Below are positions 59,237 to 64,000 of a stretch of DNA of 64,000 nt, piece after piece. This DNA is from Panorpa germanica. Its lineage: Eukaryota; Arthropoda; Insecta; Mecoptera; Panorpidae. How positions within the stretch are numbered: the stretch's first letter is position 1; the number at the start of each line of letters is the position of its first letter. The stretch covers positions 5,828,001 through 5,892,000 of the forward strand of contig OY783205.1 of assembly GCA_963678705.1 (NCBI GenBank), given 5' to 3'. The position numbers were made by a program, and so were the translations under genes. The notes below the pieces were generated by a model. That model was not told the origin of the DNA. It made no database searches and worked only from the letters and a program-made list of their open reading frames with translations.

Positions 59237-60130
59237 TGTAACAGTCCCATATAGATTCATTAATTATTGATTAATATATTTTAACTAACTATTTAGGAAC
59301 CATTGGAAGGTTCACATACAAAGTATTTTTAATAGTTTAAGTCGCCTCACTGGCGGGAACTTTGTTTAAATTAAGTATAGTTTTATCAATAAGACCAAGA
59401 CTCATATTAGTATAATATTCAAAACTGCTGACATAGTATTTACAATAACGTTTTAAGAGAAATATTAACTAACTTCTTTTGTGCGTAAGGCACGTGTAGA
59501 TTTAAATAATGTTTATGTTGAAACCAAATTCAAAATCCAAGTAGTGATGACGAAATAACATTTGAGTTCAAACGAGTTCATATATTCAAACAAAGAGCTT
59601 TAAGCTATATAAGCCTAGAAATAGAGAGGAGAGGGGTCAGTCCATCTCGATCAATCAGTCTATACAGACCCCGTCAAATAAGGGAGTAGCGCCCCTTAGT
59701 CGGTGGTTCGGGTATTAGTCTGTCGCTTTGACATAAAGATTATTAAAGTTACTAAGATTTGTATTAAAGAATTGTTTGAATAATAAAGGAATTAAGTGTT
59801 AATGAATCCCTTGTTTTAATTGTAAAAGTATTTAGAATTAACGGTCGAGTCGCGTTAAATAAAGTGATTGTCCAAAGCAGAGGAAGCTGCCTGCAGAGAA
59901 AGTACAAAAAGTAAGTAAAACCTATTATATTTATGTAATATGAATAGATGAGGTAATAAGTCCTGAATGATAAAGAAGCCTCCACAATTAGCATTAGCTT
60001 AGGTCATCCGACTCAAGGAGAACCAGATCTCCATGAAAGAACCCCCGTTTGAGAAGATCGTATAATCGTTCTCATAAAATAAGTAACTACCACCATATAT
60101 AGATAGAAGATATAAGGGGGTAGGGTTACA
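59237..60130. repeat. Solo LTR (894 bp) with 4-bp target duplication
   Basis: It starts TGTAACAGTCCC and ends GTAGGGTTACA, with inverted TGTAAC/GTTACA tips, flanked by CATG on both sides (59233-59236 and 60131-60134). Inside are a TATA-like CTATATAAGC near 59606, an initiator-like TCAGTCC about 30 bases later, and several AATAAA-type signals, which suggests + orientation. No internal coding part remains. A Gypsy or BEL source is plausible from the duplication size. It is inserted in the TTAA transposon and is therefore younger than it. Confidence 0.7.
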
Positions 60131-60665
60131 CATGCTTCAAAAAGAAATGACAAACATTTATTGTGTTTAGTATTGGTTTTATTTCATTATTTTTGAAAAT
60201 AAGCATTTTTGTGATAAGATTTTTTTACATACAAGTAGTTTTTGAAACCCGTGTCACTATTTTTTTATATTTTGAATTTCCCGCTTGATTTGCCATTTGC
60301 AACGTTGCCGGCTCATAACCCACATGTACTGTTATTTAATGGTTTTCTTTAATTATTTTCGTATATAGGTATCCTTTTGATAATTTTCTTTTTGCAATAG
60401 TTTCAGAAAAGATTTTTCTATATACACCTAGTTTTTGAAAGCCGTGTTACCATTTTTTCATAGTTAAAAGTTATATTATGTGGTGAAATTGAGCTAAAAC
60501 TTATGATTTGTATGGAAAATGACTATTTTCAATCATGTATAAAAAGAAAACTATGCAACCTAGGTCTCTAAAATTTTGAGACAGTATGTGTTTCATCTAT
60601 TTTTATCGACCCTCCAAATTTCACGACGTTTTCATCATTTACGTTTAACTCCTGTACCTCCTTAA

Positions 60666-61498
60666 AACTAAATCTAAATTTTACAATATCATATTTAACT
60701 AAATTTTTTCTTTTTTAATATTTATTTTATTTTTTTTTTACACTAAATTTAATTTTGTTAAACATTTGTGAGAATTTGCAAATTTTGATCAAATATTTCT
60801 AAAACTGGTTGTGAACACAATAAGCTTTTTATGTTTTTAAAAGATTTACAACAATCTGCAGACCAAATAAATTTCTGATTTTTAATTGAAATTGTATAAT
60901 ATTTTTCTGGTATTGGTATTGAGAGTTTTTGGTATTGGGAAATCCTTTATTGAAACTAAATTATCTGTTACTGGACGTACTGTATTATTATGCAGTATAT
61001 GAATTAAGGAAAATATCTAGGAATGACGCTAGATACTAATTTAAATTTAAGCTGTAAATTAGGAAATCAGCTAATGAAATACTAACATTAATAACAAAAC
61101 AATTAAAAACAACTAACTATTCGTTCGCCATATGGTTCGCTTATCGGTTCGATCTAAGACAGTTTTGCGTTCAATACAAAGCGTACTACTGCCTCAACAA
61201 TAACAGTAATAATAATAATTTACCGGAATCTAACGTTACGCGGTACACATTGGAGGTGGGAAAATTAAGGTATCTTACTTATATGATAAAAACTAATATA
61301 TTTAAATAAATAACAAATAAAATATAATTTAAAAAATGAAAATTACAAATGATTGATTCGGCCTCTTGGAGAGAAAACCGAAGAAAATAATTGTACTTTG
61401 TTGACTATAGTTATTTTTAATCTACATTATTTGAGTTTTCAAAGTTTAAAATCGGACTGCTTTCCTTGTTGGGTTCAAACATGTGTATATAAGTATAT
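60666..61498. other. Unassigned AT-rich DNA
   Basis: No gene. 61020-61095 is related to 32385-32460. Confidence 0.3.
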
Positions 61499-63030
61499 AC
61501 CCCTAACCCTCCTTAGATCATCATCGTTATTTTAAGGGTGTTAAAGAAATTCCATTTCTGTGGTTCCTTTTTGGAATAGTTTTACTCGAACAACTACCAT
61601 CTGCTGTTTTGGGTCACATTCATGTCACAGCCAAAGCAATAAAGCCCTTCTTCTAATTTACACCACCAAAATACAAAATAAAATAAATCAAAATTTGTAC
61701 CAACAAAACCACAAACTGGTGTGGCTTTAGACCACATCGGCAGATTCTATTATGTCTAGTGTGAATATAAAATGTTGTACTTCTTAATAAGATTCCCAGG
61801 GATTTGTTCATTTTGCTGATAGAAAAATGAAGGTTAATGCTCTGGTTTTAAAGTAGTTTACTAAATTTCGGTCAATATAGGAACGTATTTCACTTTTCTC
61901 GGAGACTGTACGGAGACGGTATATGAGGGCTTACTAAACATAAATATTGTTTGTACACAAATGTTCAGTGTTTTAAGAAAATATTAATTAACTGTAAACG
62001 TTTGTAATTGGACAAAAAATGTAAAAAAAGATCAAAACCGTTCTCGAGATATACGTCCACAAGGTCTACAAGGTCTAGAAGGTCTTCCTCCTCTACGTTA
62101 AATAAGCACATTTTAATTATTAATATCTCGCTTCACAGCTGGTCAAAACATTGGAAATTTTTAATTTAAATTAACGACACTATCATATTTAAATTTTATC
62201 ATATTCTTAAATTAGAAAACACAATTTTATCCTATACTATCTATATGTAACTATCTAAATGGCGTGGAGATGTCATTTACAAATATGCTAGCATTTTAAA
62301 TGCTTCTTCTTTAAGAGCGTAACAACCTGTTACAGGTCTTAGCTGCCTCAACAGCACGCTTCTTCCAACTCAATCGGTCCAAAGCAACTCTTTGCCAGTT
62401 TTTTACTTTCAAAGTTTTGATGTCCTCTACTATGTCGTCCAGCCATCTTGTTGGTGGTCGTCCTCGGGTACGGGATCCTGTAGGGTTATTAAAAGTATAT
62501 AATCCAGTAACATTGTCTTCAGGGGATCTCCAGACGTGGCCGAGCCATCTCAGCCTGTTGCTTCAGATGACCTGTGTAACTTGAGGTTGATTATAAAGTC
62601 GGTATAATTCAAAATTATATCTCGTTCGAATATAGTTCTTAATACATTTCTTTCAAAAGTTTCCAGAGCTCGCTGGGTGCCTAGGTTTAATGTCCAGATT
62701 TCGCTAGCATACAGCAGCACAGGTAGTATAAGTGTCTTGTTTATTAAAGCATTTTAAAGGCATTGGTGTTATAAGCAGGACAGGCATCTTCCGTAAAACT
62801 ACGAAAACTACGACAGCCATCTTTCAAAGGTTGTCATGTCACCCCATGTGACAATGTGAACTGCCTTAAAGTATTGTTAGTATACTCGTGTTTATGAATG
62901 AAATATTCTTTGCAAAGGTAAAGCAAAATGTAATTTAGCCGCTGCATGGAGTCGAAGTTTGTACATTGTTCTAGACTCCATCTCCCGCTACACTGCTCCG
63001 ACATTTACACGACTAGCACTCTTGAGAAAT
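61499..63030. repeat. Dispersed repeat shared with 36.6-37.5 kb, interrupted by a LINE
   Basis: It carries the same three blocks as 36561-37480, but is longer because other sequence, including a LINE fragment at 62300-62760, lies between the second and third blocks. The third block ends at CACTCCGACATTTACACGAC-like text near 63015. Confidence 0.65.
62300..62760 (-). pseudogene. LINE 3' end, RTE/CR1-like
   Basis: The minus strand encodes the C-terminal end of a LINE ORF2: GHVWRSPEDN, then RGRPPTRWLDDIVEDI and NWQRVALDRLSWKKRAVEAA, a common layout at the ORF2 C-terminus. Upstream pieces (LDIWTLNLGTQRALETFE) are shifted in frame. It is a 5'-truncated, dead copy. Confidence 0.7.
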
Positions 63031-63039
63031 GTACGTGGA

Positions 63040-64000
63040 TATTTTACATTATAACACAAATTCAAAAACTCAAGGAAAAGAAAGCACCAGGTAGAGATGG
63101 ACTAAAGAACGAGGCGTGGAAAGCTGGGCAAGAAAGGATAGAGAAAGGATTACTGACAGCGATGAATAAGATATGGAATGGAGGAGACCTGCCAGACAGC
63201 TGGAGAGAAGGTGTAATAACTCCGATATATAAAAAGGTAAATAGGCATGAAGCCAAGAATTATAGGGGTATCACACTATTGAATACAGGGTACAGGATAT
63301 ATGCAGGGATAATGAGAGAAAAACTGTAAAAAGAGGTTAAAGTAAAAGAAATAATTCCCGAGACACAAGCAGGCTTTAGAAACGGACGAGGGTCAAGAGA
63401 CAATATATACGCATTGAACCATGTAATTGAAAAAGAGCTAAAGGAGGTCATTGAGGAAGTAGAAGAATTTAAATATCTGGGCTACACTTTTAAAAAGAAC
63501 AATGGAGAAGGGGCTCATATAAGGGAGGTAGCAAAGAAGGCGGAGCTAGCAATGCGACGGGTGTGGGGATTAGGAGAAAAGGTATTTAGGGGGGGACATA
63601 CAAAAGAGAGTATGGAGCAGAGGTTTGGGGGTGGAAGGAGCAAGAAAAGTTGGAAAGAATACAGGAGAGATATATTAAATGGTTACTAGGGCTGGACAGT
63701 TGCACGCCAGGTTACATGGTCATGGAGGAGCTAAAAAGGGATAAGATACAAATTAAAACAGGGGAAAGAGCAGTAAAATAAGAGGAGAAATTGACCAGGG
63801 CGGAAAGCAAAATTTTAAAGAAAGTAAGAGAGGATAGCATAAAGAATGGGGGGGGGAGGAGGTCCAAAAAAAAGAAAGGAGTACTTTGAAAGGAATGGAA
63901 TGGCGATCGAGGAGGCAGAGAGGAGAAGAGAAGGGGGTGCAAGTGTGGAAGAAGAGCTAATAACAAGGGATAGGGAGATACAACAACAGGAGAGAATGGG
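63040..64000 (+). pseudogene. LINE ORF2 fragment, reverse transcriptase and C-terminus
   Basis: The + strand reads KEKKAPGRDGLKNEAWK, then SWREGVITPIYKK and NYRGITLLNTGYRIYA, reverse-transcriptase motifs of non-LTR elements, followed by ETQAGFRNGRG. The sequence then skips to FKYLGYTFKKNNGEG and the purine-rich C-terminal part, so the catalytic YADD region is missing. It continues to the window edge. The same family supplies the fragment at 13.1-14.0 kb. Confidence 0.75.

Larger units (their letters stand above)
55332..60661 (+). mobile_element. TTAA-flanked DNA transposon with Mutator-like transposase/exonuclease
   Basis: The ends GGAGGTACAGGAG and CTCCTGTACCTCC are inverted and flanked by TTAA (55328-55331 and 60662-60665). 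TTAA duplications are typical of piggyBac and Kolobok elements. The encoded transposase belongs to the Mutator-like domain family, so Kolobok or a relative is the better guess. The 5.3-kb element carries one three-exon gene, a Helitron-like repeat upstream of it (55709-56038) and a solo LTR downstream (59237-60130). A diverged duplication of about 60 bp lies at 60215-60275 and 60410-60470. Confidence 0.75.

Overview
The window looks like intronic and intergenic DNA from an insect, or at least an arthropod. It is AT-rich (about two thirds A+T by eye) and full of transposons, with canonical spliceosomal signals. It carries Copia elements whose primer-binding site resembles that of Drosophila copia, a mariner remnant, Jockey-type LINEs, tRNA-like SINEs and Helitron-like short repeats. 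I cannot name the species. No conventional multi-exon host gene is visible; every long reading frame belongs to a transposon.

The most unusual signal is on the + strand between about 2.7 and 38.3 kb. By eye I find about 26 places where a normal 3' splice site (pyrimidine-rich run, then AG) is followed by exactly three bases and then a normal 5' splice site (mostly GTAAGT). Six further sites have 6, 9, 12 or 18 bases in between, always a multiple of three. The triplets are GC-rich, none is a stop codon, and several sites sit in local duplications (a 204-bp unit present three times at 37.74-38.44 kb; a pair at 27.9 and 30.5 kb). The minus strand and the recognised transposons do not show the pattern. 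The simplest reading is one very long gene with an array of one-codon exons, used in series or as alternatives. This is inference from sequence and needs transcripts.

Inserted into that array are: a young Copia element (7.64-12.17 kb); LINE pieces (13.1-14.0 kb, perhaps 17.1-18.2 kb, and a decayed one at 24.7-26.5 kb); a small MITE (18.2 kb); a 3.3-kb DNA transposon with about 750-bp inverted repeats around a PIN-like nuclease/CXC-domain gene (19.44-22.76 kb); a PIF/Harbinger-like MITE (27.1-27.8 kb); a mariner remnant (29.4-30.1 kb); Helitron-like repeats; and a broken Gypsy-type element inside a TA microsatellite (33.2-36.5 kb).

From 38.88 to 49.38 kb lies a 10.5-kb foldback-type transposon. 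It has 9-bp target duplications and long inverted arms built of about 180-bp tandem repeats. A second young Copia copy is nested in its right arm (43.92-48.35 kb, minus strand), and that copy contains two tRNA-like SINE insertions. A Jockey LINE fragment follows (51.1-53.3 kb, minus). At 55.33-60.66 kb is a TTAA-flanked transposon with a three-exon gene that fuses a Mutator-like DDE transposase to a DEDDh 3'-5' exonuclease; it carries a Helitron-like repeat and an 894-bp solo LTR. The window ends in LINE fragments and a dispersed repeat shared with 36.6-37.5 kb.
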